DNA of 64,000 nt, taken from contig JANAVB010002199.1 in NCBI GenBank assembly GCA_029216955.1, positions 16,371,620-16,435,619 of the forward strand, read 5' to 3'. The notes beneath the pieces were generated by a model. That model saw nothing but the letters and a program-made list of their open reading frames with translations, ran no database searches and had not been told where the DNA came from. The DNA comes from Iris pallida (lineage: Eukaryota; Streptophyta; Magnoliopsida; Asparagales; Iridaceae). The position numbers and the translations under genes were made by a program. Below, in pieces: positions 34,827 to 46,292 of this stretch (position 1 is its first letter; each line of letters begins with the position of its first letter).

Positions 34827-37800
34827 TGTAATATTCCTGTTTTGAAATACGTATATGACCGTATTATTGTTTTTGGAGGATTTTAATTTTTGGGGTATTC
34901 TTGAAATTTTTATTATTTTCTTGGAGGTAATTTTATCCTCATTATTATTATATTATAATTTTCTTTTCCTAAACTACCCTCCCAAAATATCTAACCCAAA
35001 CCCCTACCTAACCCCACCCCCTCTCTTCTCTTTCTCTCTCTCTCCCCCCTTTACTGGATCGGCCAACCACCACCCCAATTCCCTTTCCTCTCTCTCTCTT
35101 CACTCAGCTCACCATCCCTCTCTCCCGACCACACTCACCCCCCAGCCCTCTCTCTCCTCCCTCAACTCTCCTCTCTCCCGCTCACTGGCCTCTCATCTCC
35201 CTCTCTCTCGCTCGCTGCTCTCTCCCCTTCGGCCAGCTCCGCCGCAGCCACGCCCCCGCCTCCATCTCCGGCGCCACCACCGCTTCCCCCTCTTCCGTTC
35301 TCCTCCGCCATGGCCGCCCTTCTTCGCGGCCACCGCCATCACCCTCTAGCATCGCCACCACCACTGCTTCCCTCCACCACCGTCTCCATGGCCGGTCGCC
35401 GCCACCCCCTCACCGTGGCAGCTCCCTTCGGCCGCCGCCATCACCTTCCAGCGCCGCCACCATCATCATCGTCGCCATCTCCATCCTCCCTCCGCCGCCG
35501 CGAGCCCCCTGCCGCCGCCGTTGACCCCAGCTCCGACGACGACGGGCCTCCTCCGGCATTTCCCTATCCCCCTGGACTTCCTTCTCCGGTCCGGCGGACC
35601 GACCTGGCCGAGCGCCTCGCGTACGCCGGTGAGGTTCCCGAGCTCCCCTCTTCCTCTCTTTCTCGTTTTGTGCGCTGCCTCGTCGGGCGTGCCGTCTCGA
35701 GCAGCGCACTCTCGTGCAGCGAGCCCCTCGATCCGCGCGCCTCGGGCAGCGTGCTGCCTCGAGCAGTACGCTGCCTCGTGCAGCGTGTTCCTCGGGCAGC
35801 GCACCCTCGGTTGGTGCGCTTCCTCGTGTTTTTGGGTCGTGTGCACCTCGGTGTACGTGTCGTCTCGTTTTGCGTGTACCTCGGTCTACGTGTTGCCTTG
35901 GGCAGCGGGACGCCTCGAGCCCCGTGCTGCCTCGGGCACCGTGCCATCTTGATTTGAGCGTTGTCTCGGTTTTCGTGCCCCGGCCTTTGTGCCATCTCGA
36001 TTTGCGTGTACGTACGGATTTGCGTGCCGCCTTGGTTTGTGTATTGTTTTGGACTTCGCACCGCATCGATTTGCTGCATACGTCGACTTGTATGCCGTAT
36101 TGATTGCGTGCTTCCTTGAGTCTCGCTCCGTCTCGATTCGCGTGCTCGCCTCGATTTGCGTGTCGCGTGATTCGTGGACCATTCTGATATTCGTGATTTT
36201 CTCGATCTACGTGCACGTCTCGGTTTACGTGCACGTATTTCCCGTTCATCTCGATATTCGTGCCATCTCGATTCTCGTGCGTCTCGATATACGTGTGCGT
36301 CTCGATTTGCGTGCCCGTATCGGTCCGCGTGCCTCTGTTTCCGTGCCAGATCCCTGCGCTGCTTGCGGGACCAGCACGGTATAGCCTCCTGCCATCCTCC
36401 GTGCTTCCTTTATTATTTTATTATTTAATTCTGATGATTATTTATTGTGTGTTCTGAGGATCTCGATTGGCGTGCTAGCTTGGATCGCGACTGCCGAAGA
36501 CTTGCTTACCTAGCCGAGCCCTCTAGGCAAGTATCCCTTGCTCATCGGCTCTTGCCCTCTCTCCTGGATTTTATTTCATTTAATTAATTGTACTTGTAAA
36601 TTTTATAACCATGATTAGTGTAGCCTAGTAGTAGAACTGCCATGATGATAACTTAGGATAGCTTGGTCCGATACCGGGATAGACCGTATCGACAACTCGG
36701 ATGGGTCATCCACACCTCCGAGGACACGAGCACGACTCACTGTATGGATTGTCCCTGTATGCCCCGTGTCCGACTCGCGGTCGGGTAACGGCTTGGCTAA
36801 CTATCTTGTGGCTGTGATTGCGCTTGGGTTAGATTACGAGCATGTACTGTGATGCGCCCTGCGAGGCGGTTATTTTATTATTATGCATGTTGGCTTGGCG
36901 CCCAGTACGCATTGTAGCGCTGCTGGAGGCCGGGACTTAGTGGTCTCGGGTTCGATTGGTTTTCAGTACGCATCGTAGTGCTGCTGGAGGCCGAGACTTA
37001 GTGTTCTCGGCTATCGACTTGTTCCCAGTACGCATCGTAGTGCTGCTGGTAGCTGAGACTTAGTGTTTCAGCTGCGATTCTGCGATTCTGCGGCGGGTTG
37101 CGCCGAGTGGTTTTAGCCCCAATTCGTGGGAGCTCCGTCCAGAATACAGAGGAGACTCTGCCGGATTCTTCCAAAATTCCCGATCGGGAATTTGGTTCGA
37201 AGGATGGGCAGAACATTCCTTTGGTTTGCTGGACTGGGCTCGTGCCTGTTCACCTTGGTATAGTATACTGATCCCCTTGCCTGCTAGGTAGACTCCATAC
37301 TAGATTAGTCGCCTAGCTCCTGACCTGTCTTGTCCGTCGGATAGCGTAAGGAGAGCGGTTCCACTCGGGAGACGGTCTGCAACCCTGGTCCTTGTTTGGT
37401 TTAAGGGTTGTATTTGCTCCAGAGCGGTCCATGTAATCCTTGCCACTTCCGGCGGCGTTTATTACCGGACTCTTGTCCCCTGACCCTTCATCCTAGGGGT
37501 TGTCCTAGTCTGTCAGATAGAGCTGACAGTTGTCCTATGTATTGGGAGATGTGACTTGTGGATATGACTGAGGATTGAGTATTATGGAGAGTACGATCTT
37601 GGGATATTGACTTGGTGGATCTATGTGGATTCTTGGATTTTGGTGATTTCGAATATTTCGTGGAACGAGGAGAATATCGAGGGTATTATATATGATTTTT
37701 ACTCGACTTCCCAAACGCCCAAAACCTGGTACCTTTGTGTATTCCGGTAGTTGAGGAACCTGGTTTGATTGCTGTGTCTTGGTAGTTGAGGGGCTTGTTT

Positions 37801-39394
37801 TCTAGTGGCTTTGATCATTGACTTGGAGGATTCTTGTGAGTCAGAGGGCCTAGCATTGTTAGGGGAATGAGCTTGGTATTTGGTGGTTGTCTTTATTGAC
37901 GTGATATTCACTCATCATGGATGGAAACCTTGCTAGATTGATCTGGTGGATGGACCGACTTGATGATTTGAGCTGTAGGTTCCCATATGTACTTGATAGG
38001 CTATTATAGTGGAGATTTTGATCTTGTACCCGACTTGATATCCATGTCACATTTGGGCAACTTCTTGTGACTGATAGGTTGACCTTGTTCCTGGTATTAC
38101 ACGATGACCTGGACCTGTCTTGATTCTTGATAGTGGCCCGTCGAGGCGCACTCTGACTAGCACTCTGGACATGACGAGTAAACCTGACATGTATATCTTG
38201 ATTCCTGATAGTGGCCCGTGGTGGCGCACTCCTGACTAGTACTCTCGACATGACATGTTTACTCTTGATCGCTGTTGCGACAGCCAGTCCTGACTTGCTA
38301 GGTATGACCTTGTCTTGACACCGTGGTTGATTTTTCCTGATTGTGCTTGTATAAACTACCTGTCTCGTCTTGCATCATGTCTAGGACATGGATTCCTGGT
38401 TACCACGGTCAGGAATTCATAATGAATCTGACTAGTTAACAACTAGATTGATCAAGTAGCTCATATAGATCGAGGTATTCCGGCTACAGGCAATCCCGTT
38501 ATCTGGGCGCTCATGGGATTTGTAGCCTGCCGTCGAGTAGGGCACATTTCCAGCTCACTGTCATGTGTTGCACCCCTCCAGCTAGCTATTAGGGTACATT
38601 TGTCTCCCGGGCGATGTACCCACTATATATTATATTCGTCCTGGATAACCTGGATAGTCTGCAGGGCTTGTGGCTAGGAATACCTCAACTGCATCTTGTT
38701 AGTAATTAGGCCTGTGATAACCCTAGTTAGCTAATAATAGCAAGCCGTAGGCATTGTGTGGCCGCTTGTCCTTCTGTGTTGTTTGGCTTGTTGCCTGCTA
38801 GCCAGCTGATATTGATTTCCAGCTGGCAATGCAGGTGTTAGTGGATGTTAGGGAGATTGATTGTGTTAGCTTCACTATACTTGTGGATTGTTATCGTGCG
38901 TTGGTACCGCACGATCCCTTACCTTTATTTACTATTTTAATGCTATTCTTGTCATATTTTATCCTGCTGGTTTTCTTCGCCCGTCTTGAGCCTTCCTTTC
39001 TGGTACTTGCTACGGTTGGCCTGACCAACCCTGGATTGTTCCCAGATTGTCTGAGACCGACCCGGTGGATCTTCCAGACTTGACTTGGAGGGTGTGCTTC
39101 AGTTCCAGACCATGCCAGGAACTGTGGGAAGGTATACTTGTCTACATTATTATCCTGTACTGTAGATTCCAGATTTTTATCTGAGTATTTCCTGCTTTCC
39201 ATATGATTATCTCTCTTGATGTTGTTTCATTGTGACTTGCCTGGGGACATGAGATCGGATTTAGGCCATAGATTGATTGCATGCTAGGATACCCAGCAAG
39301 ACTTGACAGCCGTCATCGCCGTATAGCGTATTCGTACCTTATACGGTGTAGCTGGCCTACGTCCGTCTCCGTATTTCGGTACTGGGGCGTGACA
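34827..39394 (+). repeat. 3' LTR of element D
   Basis: A 4568-bp LTR, four bases longer than the 5' copy overall despite dozens of scattered single-base insertions and deletions in both directions. Its end GTGACA abuts the TSD GCAGC and the ATPase exon. Confidence 0.92.
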
Positions 39395-39972
39395 GCAGCA
39401 TCGATAGCGTCCTGATTCTCCACCCTTGATGCTCTTGCCGCCATAAGGACCACATGATCTTTCTCTACACCATTAGCAAACACCTCGATGAGATTTTTAT
39501 CGATGCTGAGCTTATTGAGGGTCAGTGTCCCTGTTTTATCACTGCAGAGCACGTCCATGCCAGCCATTTCTTCTATTGCAGTCATCCTCTTGGTTATGGC
39601 ACCTTGCTGCGAGAGCCTGTGAGACCCGATAGCCATTGTCACTGAGAGAACAGTCGGCATGGCAATAGGTATCCCTCCGATCAAGAGGACCAGTAGATTG
39701 TCGATGCCATCTCTGTACTTTCTCTTCTGGATCGGATACATCACCATGATCTCTACAAACATGCCGATGGCAATGGAACAGATGCAGAAGTTACCAATGG
39801 CGGTAAGGACCTTCTGGAAATGGCCAACCTGGTGAGTACTGTCAACCAAATGTACAGCTTTTCCAAAGAAAGTATGGACACCGGTGGCAATAATAACTGC
39901 CTCGATCTCCCCTTGCTTGCAGGTGGAGCCGGAGAAGATCTCATCTCCTGGGTTCTTGGTTACGGGAAGGGA
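39395..39972 (-). pseudogene. Captured plasma-membrane H+-ATPase fragment, N-terminal part
   Basis: Continuous minus-strand coding sequence from about 39972: [80 protein letters not shown] and the P-type signature [19 protein letters not shown] (phosphorylated Asp codon at 39538-39540), then [15 protein letters not shown] at the D insertion. It corresponds to the end of the actuator domain, transmembrane segments 3-4 and the start of the phosphorylation domain. This part shows no stop or frameshift. Homology is lost just upstream of LPV, where TGES would be expected, so the capture breakpoint or a missed intron lies near 39972. Confidence 0.93.
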
Positions 39973-42480
39973 AAAGTATCATTAATCAAACGTTTACTTA
40001 TTTTTTCCTTATACTTATTTTTTCCTTATGGTATATAACGAGAGCACATAAAAGAGAAACAAACGTTTACCATGCAGAAAAACAGGTAACGAGCTTGAGA
40101 AGAGGCTAGCATCAGTTGATCCATGGTGAGCAATAGATCCAATGGGAATTCCGCATGCAGAGTTTCCCTCCACTGAGGACATAATTCAACAACCTGCAAG
40201 TATAGAGTCGACATAGTTATTGGAGATAAAAAGCACTTTAATGCCTTTGGGCAGAAAAAGCCTACTCAAGGATGCTTTAATGCATTGCAATCTATAGTTT
40301 TATCGAGATTTGGATTTTTGTGGGATGCAAAAATGTTTGACATCTCCTTCGAAGATGTTGTGAAATCAAGATCAGACACTTCCTATTTATAAACCTGTCC
40401 TAAATTTCTAAGTTTCTAGATTCTAAAATATCAAAAACTAGGTTACAAGGAATAATAATTAAGCTAAAGTTAAAAAAATTCTTACTATGTGATTGTTCAA
40501 AAACTAAATTACAATCAATCACTCCCAGCTAGAGACCACCAGAATCCTTATTGAACCTCAGATACCTTTCCAATTTTTGGTGTTACAATACATGAACAAG
40601 CCAAAGCATACCATGGGGTGTCCTCTCTAAAGGCAAACCAGCATATACTCAACCCAAGCTCGGCGCCTTTCAAACTGGACGCCACTTCTAGGGCCCATGC
40701 AACCAAAAGGCAATACTGGAATCAGATTTCCTGAAACTTCCACGTCACAAAAATGCATCAACCATTGACAGTAAAGAGGTAGTTGTCACTTTCCGAAAAG
40801 GAGTCTGCTTCCTGTACAAAGGTAAATCACGAGGAAAGAAACCATCATGTCATTGTTGTGTATATCAGAGCTACAACTATGAGCCAAGTTCTCTCCTTAA
40901 CTGCTAAATGCGTCCTCTACTGGCCTCCATTACTCTCTACATGCTACTCATAAGAATGCTAGCATGTTACTGTGACTGCACTACCTCATGTATCAATATC
41001 AAGAAGCTACTGAGATATTGCTACTTCAACATATCGCTACTTTAGGCAGCTCCCACATATCTCTAGATCTGTACACATAAAAAGGCTACCAATGCCTACT
41101 GAGACAACACTACCTCTTAAGATCACATGTTAGAGGTATACTGAAACTTTAAACCTCATCATTTACCAAAAAGAGAGTTATAAGCAAAGCCGATAATTAT
41201 AACAAGTGATAATAATGATGCCAATACAATAAACATAATACTTAACTAAGATTATCCATCTGACATAAAGTAGCCTAAATAAGCTACTCTAGCTTTAGAA
41301 CTAGAGGCAAAGCTACGAAACTAACCCAGGAAGCACAATAAACATAGCAGACTTAAAACAAGATGCAAATATCAAAGCAAGTTATCAACCACTACTCAAC
41401 CACCTACACAATATATTACGCAAGTAGGCTACGGTTACTACTAATTTTATTGCTACGTATAAACTACTGAGATTCGAGCATTCCAACCATCCCAAAGTGT
41501 CTGGTTTCCTTTATTGGTCATCCTCGCCATGAGAAATTATCGAATCGTGAAACCAGTCGAACCAAGTCCCCGCAATGTGATCACTGCTGCTGAGCCTGCC
41601 CGTTCTGAGCACCACCATACCCACTACCTCCTGATGATTATTGCTTAAGAAACATTACGTCTTGCCTTATGACTATAAGATTTTCTCTCCCAAGTAGAAT
41701 GGAGTACTAAGTGTGTATTAGCCTTCCTGTCCTTGCTATATTGTTCTCTCATGTTCGTACGTAATCTTCTTTTGCAGACAAACAAAATAAAAACAATTTA
41801 AACTCTTCTGTATTTTCACTACCAGAGCCTGTATTTGATCTTGCTGACAATTTTTGTAGAAACAAATTAACTTGACATGACACCTCTCCACATTCATTAA
41901 CTTGGCATGCTAAAATTTTCAACTTTAAGCCATGATTTCAAAGATCAAATACTTGATCTAGACTAACATTAAAATCATAGTTATTCAAATCACAATACAA
42001 TGTATTCTCCAAAAAGGACTATGTTTCTGAATTGATAAATGTCTAGCAAAATTAATCAACAATAAACAATAATTTCACAAAATAAATCACAGATCGAGAC
42101 TTAAATTCAAATCACAGAAGATTCTAAGCTAAAAGTAGAAAGAAATCACCTGTGAACGTCTATTCAGTCTTCTTCTACTCTTCTTCCTGCCTTTTCTCCT
42201 TGAAATCCTTTGAATCCGCTGATTAAATCCAGATTTTTGGATCAATTTCTACAGAACGTAAAAAATTAACAAACAAATCGACAAAAATCTTAATTTCGAT
42301 GGATTGGAAAGATCTGACATGGAGATAACGGGGTTGGCGTCAAGATGGCATCGGCTCTCGCTTTCTTCTCTAATCTGAGTGATCTGGAGCCCCTATCTCT
42401 TGGCTTGCCTCTTCTTTTAACTGTTGACATCACTGAGTTTGCATATGAGATTTGAAAGCTTGAAACCCTAATTTTTATGG
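39973..42480. other. Further CACTA interior, captured-looking but unassigned
   Basis: Intron- or UTR-like sequence. A minus-strand stretch at about 40040-40200, with an acceptor-like CTTGCAG|G at its left, is open in two frames and unrecognised. At about 41593-41640 the minus strand reads SGGSGYGGAQNGQAQQQ then a stop, which resembles the C-terminus of a Gly/Gln-rich nuclear protein. Neither is strong enough to call a gene. Confidence 0.4.
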
Positions 42481-42913
42481 TCCGTTGTCGGGATGCCTGT
42501 GTTGGAGAGCATCACGATAGAAATGGAGAGGAGGGGGAGGAAGACGTAGGACTCCTAACAACACTCGAGAGAGAGGGGAAGCTCGTGTAGTAGTAGGAGG
42601 AGAATTAGGTCGCACGAGAGGGGAATATCGAGAAAAAGAGGGGAAGGAGTGGGAAAGATTGAAATGTGAATTTTTTTGTTGTAACACTTCACGAATACAA
42701 GTGAGTGAATTTGTGTTTTTTCTAATTTTCTTTTAAACTTTGTAACAGTTTTTAGTGTCACAAAAGTATAAAAATAATAAAAATACAAACTTAAAATTTT
42801 AGTAACAGTTTTTTAGTTGTTGTAACATTTTTTACTGTTACACTCTTGTAACGGTAATAACCGTTACAAATTGTAGAAAATTTGTATTACAAATTGACTG
42901 TTTTGGTGTAGTG
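42481..42913. repeat. CACTA right terminus and subterminal repeats
   Basis: The end, read inward, is CACTACACCAAAACAGTC. Inside it lie GTAACGGTAATAACCGTTAC (about 42849-42868) and several GTAACAGTTTTTA / GTTACA variants, matching the motif family at the left end. It is less regular than the left array. Confidence 0.82.
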
Positions 42914-42916
42914 TAA

Positions 42917-44432
42917 TCCCGCCGGCGCAAGCTAAGTTTGTGAGAATTAGTGTGCCCGAAGGCGTGCTTACGCTAAGGTCGAGATCTAATGATATTACAG
43001 GGAATTTGTGCTCGGCGGCAAAGTCCGCCGATATAAAACTATGTGAAGCGCCTGAATCAAATAACACACGAGCAGGCACAATATTAAATTTTAGTATATC
43101 TGACACTACTGTATCTGATGCCAGCGCTTCGTCTCGAGTCATGGCGTAGACGCGGCCCTGAGTGTTGGGGCGACGGTCTCGGCCATTTTGTGGTGCGGGT
43201 TGAGTGGGCGGAGGAGGTCGAGGCGCCTGTCCTCGATTCTCTTGACGGTGTTGTTGTGGTGGTGCGTTGTAATTTGTCTCCGAGCCCAGCAATCCACTAT
43301 TTGGTGCCCCCTTTTTTCCGCAAAAGAAACATCCCCCGTCTAAGACAGCACAGTCCCTTTCAGTGTGCCCGTAGTGGTTACACTTGGCGCAGGAAGGAGA
43401 TGGGTTCTGTCCTTTATAGCCGCCGTTGTTTGGACACTTTGACGCGAAATTGTTGCCTTCCGTATAGCTAGGACGTTTGTGATTGGAGTGATGCACAACG
43501 TCGGCAGCACCGGAAGGATGCAGGCTCTCAAGACGGAGAGCGTGGTTCAGAGCCTCGCCCATGGTCTTGTACTCCGGGACCCCGACATGCGCACCGATAG
43601 AGTGTCGCAGACCCACTTCGAACCGTCGTACATGGCACTCTTCAGTAGGCAGAAACTGGCCAGCAAACTTAGACAACTTGTTGAATTATGCGGCGTACTG
43701 TTCCACTGTCCTGCTCCCTTGCTTCAACTGCATGAATTCATTCTCCTTCGCTTGAAGAACGGCTGACGGAAGGTACTGGACTTTGAAAGCTTTGCGGAAC
43801 GTGGCCCAAGAGATCGGCGCGGTGGTGTTGTCCGGTCGGATCGCTCGCTTGCGTACGGCCCACCAGTCGTGCGCGTTCAACCGTAGTTGAAGTTGTGCGC
43901 AGGCGACTTGCTTCGACTCTTCAATGCCGAGAAGCTCGAAGTGATCTTCCAACTCTTCCAACTAGTCGATCGCTATGGAAGGACCCTCGGTGCCGCTGAA
44001 GGAAGTGCGGCACGCCTTCTTGAATTCTGACACTTTAAAGTTGTACTTTTTCAGTGTCGCTGGTTGACGCTCGGGCTCCGCCGTGTCGACTTCAATGGGT
44101 TGGATCGTCGGCCCGGTGGCAGTAGGTGCGGTGACGGTAGGCGCAGTCGCAGAATTTTCGTTGGCCGCCATTGTCTGGACGATCTGCTGCAGGGTATCTA
44201 ACTGCTTTTGTTGAAGTTTGGCATGTGCGTCAAAGCGAGCTTCGAAGCGAGCTTCGAACTGGGCCTGTCGTTCCTCTACCTGTTGATGCCGGTTCTCGGA
44301 ATGGTTTCGCTGCGCCTCCATCATGCACAGCATCCTTTCGATGGTATCGTTAGAAGGTCCGGCCCGCGGATGATGCGAACTACTAGAGCCGCTTGAAGCG
44401 CTCTGTTCTTGCTCGGCCGTGGGTTCCGTCAC
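42917..44432 (-). pseudogene. Gag and start of protease of gypsy A
   Basis: From an ATG at 44432: a Gln/Glu-rich coiled N-terminus (ERQAQFEARFEARFDAHAKL), capsid-like KKACRTSFSGTEG and WWAVRKRAI, a CCHC knuckle CAKCNHYGHTERDC, a second CFFC start, then the protease active site LFDSGASHSFIS. A TAG near 43963 (IAID*LEELEDHF, where Trp fits) and a TAA near 43687 (EQYAA*FNKLS) interrupt it. Coding stops at the CACTA insertion at 42913, inside protease, and resumes at 25205. Confidence 0.92.
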
Positions 44433-44560
44433 TTCTACGATACGAAGGCAAACGCATCAGTCACAATTTATTACGGACTCATTGTATGGAACAACTTATC
44501 TCATCGATGCGAGGTCAAAGGTTTGGAACTCTAGACGCGAGGCCAAAGGATGTAAAGCCG

Positions 44561-44573
44561 TGCTTTGATACCA
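44561..44573 (-). promoter_or_regulatory. Primer-binding site of gypsy A (tRNA-iMet type)
   Basis: On the coding strand, three bases after the 5' LTR, lies TGGTATCAAAGCA. It is complementary to the 3' end of initiator methionine tRNA with one mismatch to the usual TGGTATCAGAGC. This fixes the element's direction as minus. Confidence 0.85.
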
Positions 44574-44576
44574 TTA

Positions 44577-46156
44577 TGTCACTCCCCGATTCCGTAGAAT
44601 CGATAGTCGTCCCCCGGGCGTGATGCCGTGCGAACCTAAGTTGCGATCACACAAGGCATAGTCATAAGGTTATCCGAAATACAACATCAAGTTAGAGTAC
44701 GCAGAGAAATTGAATGACACATTTGAAATAGAAATAGACTTTTTCATTGATGATAATGAAACTTTACATAGACTCCTTTACAATCATTGCCGCGCGGGCT
44801 ACAACATGACTCGACTTACAAAATGAATGCCGATGAGATAGTCGTTCCATACATTACATCCCTTTTTACAAGCAAAAACTATTACACATTTCCACCTGCT
44901 ATCGAGGCGAGTCGAGTCGTCATCTTCTTTTGGACTGAGTGCGGGTCTTCTTCAAAAGAATTCCAGAAACAAGCCTTTATACGGACGAGGCTTCAAAGTA
45001 TCCACGCCGCCTTGAGATTTTAGGTGGCACGTCCTTCGTGATTCGGGATACCTGCGTGGAGAGCGAGGATCAGTACATTACACTTTGTACTGGTGCGTGG
45101 CAAGTTAAGTTCCAAGCTCTCATTTGGTTGAATGAGTTTACATGACTTAGTTCATGAATGTTTCTAACCATCCTAATGAATTTCAAGCGAGCATTGACAA
45201 GCATAACGTAATTTACATTGGAACTTACCCCCGGCGGGCCGCGCCGCGCCTTATGAATACTCACCATGTTCTTCCCTGTTAATTGTTATCATTTCCATAC
45301 GAAGTGCAATATTACGTGTGATTGGTCACTGACACCACAAGCCATCCTGGACTTATAGCTTTGTTAGTCGGGGCCCTTTCAACGCAAGTAGCGAGCCCCG
45401 CTGAAAGTTCCCGCCTAACCCGTGCTATCATCCAGCACAGCTATACCGTGTTTCCTCCTAGGCCGAGTCGGTCCCGTGGCCCCGGGTTATCGCTCGAGGA
45501 AACTTTCTCCTTGTCGACAAGTTGTCCAATGACCGAGTTAAGACATTATTCAGTTATTAAGGTATAGCCTTCGTTCTCTTTGAAACTTAATCATTTTTAC
45601 CGTGCTCGTGCCCTTGTATCCATTCTTTCTTCCGCAACAACATTATCGATTTACTTGAGAAGGGGTCGAGAAGAGAAGGGCAAGCCACTCACCTTGAGTT
45701 TACTTCGGCGAGAGAACTTGCTGGTTGCGCTAGATGTCGCCTACGCGATTACCTGAAATCGCACAAGCAACCGATTAGAACACTGCATTATTCAAGGAGT
45801 TCGATAGGAAATGCGAGTTCGAAATGCAAGCCATAAAAACCATCGAAAACATTCACGAAAGCGCATTCAGAAAACAAAGCCAAAACCAACGCAAGCGACG
45901 TGAAAAGCAGAGCAACGAGAGGTCTCTCCCGACTCAGCCGCAGAGTCAATCCTCGAGGCACAGCCCACTGAATATGGGACTTGGTTCCGAAGAAGACATT
46001 CCATAACGAGGAATGGGTCTTAATTCAACCGTTCCCGTTCGATCGACTCGGCCGATCCCGACCTATCGGTCCCGACCGAATCGATAGCGACAGTGTTCCT
46101 TTCTCGCGCACCCCGTGGACAGAGTACGGGGCACGATGTAGGGACGGGGCACTACA
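44577..46156 (-). repeat. 5' LTR of gypsy A
   Basis: A 1580-bp LTR. Plus-strand start TGTCACTCCCCG and end GGGGCACTACA. Same length as the other LTR with no net indels. Transitions dominate the differences. The adjacent CTTAG (46157-46161) is the target-site duplication. Confidence 0.92.
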
Positions 46157-46292
46157 CTTAGCACCCATGGATGGGTTGGGACAAAAATTGTAGAAATTGG
46201 GACTAGGAATGAGACTTATTATTCTACAAAATGAGCTCCTACATTCTAAATCTAGAATCTAGAAAATGGGATGGGCCTTACTAATGATGCTC

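Larger units (their letters stand above)
28955..39394 (+). mobile_element. Non-autonomous LTR retrotransposon D (LARD-like), nested in the ATPase exon
   Basis: GCAGC flanks it (28950-28954 and 39395-39399). LTRs 28955-33518 and 34827-39394 start TGTAATATTCCTG and end GGGGCGTGACA. The 1308-bp interior has no gag, pol or ORF of note. Removing D restores the ATPase reading …[18 protein letters not shown]… exactly. The long LTRs, short non-coding interior and retained priming sites fit a large retrotransposon derivative. Similarity to B in the post-LTR priming site, pre-3'LTR region and part of the LTR suggests B-like elements supply its proteins. Strand is assigned by that similarity. Confidence 0.92.
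25209..42913. mobile_element. CACTA-type DNA transposon carrying an H+-ATPase gene fragment
   Basis: Both ends read CACTACACCA inward. TAA flanks both sides (25206-25208 and 42914-42916). The protease frame of gypsy A rejoins exactly when the element is removed (…[17 protein letters not shown]…). Subterminal regions carry repeated palindromic GGTAATAACC / GGTTATAACC motifs, a hallmark of CACTA (En/Spm) elements. Of 17.7 kb, 10.4 kb is inserted element D, leaving about 7.3 kb. I find no transposase. Instead there are exons of a plasma-membrane H+-ATPase gene with introns, and further exon-like pieces, mostly on the minus strand. It is therefore a non-autonomous, gene-capturing CACTA. Confidence 0.9.
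9633..46156 (-). mobile_element. Ty3/gypsy retrotransposon A, minus strand, with three nested insertions
   Basis: The 5-bp duplication CTTAG flanks it at 9628-9632 and 46157-46161. On the coding strand each LTR begins TGTAGT and ends GTGACA. Subtracting B (12350-23101), the CACTA element (25209-42913) and the TSD duplicates leaves about 8.1 kb, a normal autonomous length. Coding order is LTR, tRNA-iMet-type PBS, gag with CCHC, protease, RT, RNase H, integrase, LTR, which makes it Ty3/gypsy. The C-terminal motif TWELE…FPSLF suggests a Tekay/Del-like chromovirus (inference). Several stops and frameshifts make it defective. Confidence 0.93.
9360..46292. mobile_element. Harbinger-like MITE copy 2, split by gypsy element A
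   Basis: The left part (9360-9632) starts GAGCATCATTAATAGTTGGG directly after the TAA that ends copy 1. The right part (46162-46292) ends CTTACTAATGATGCTC, followed by TAA (46293-46295). Rejoined without the 36.5 kb insertion, it is about 404 bp and matches copy 1 in order (…GGCCCAACCC / TTAGCACC…GGGTTGGG…). It is the oldest layer of the nest and fixes the exact ends of element A. Confidence 0.88.
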
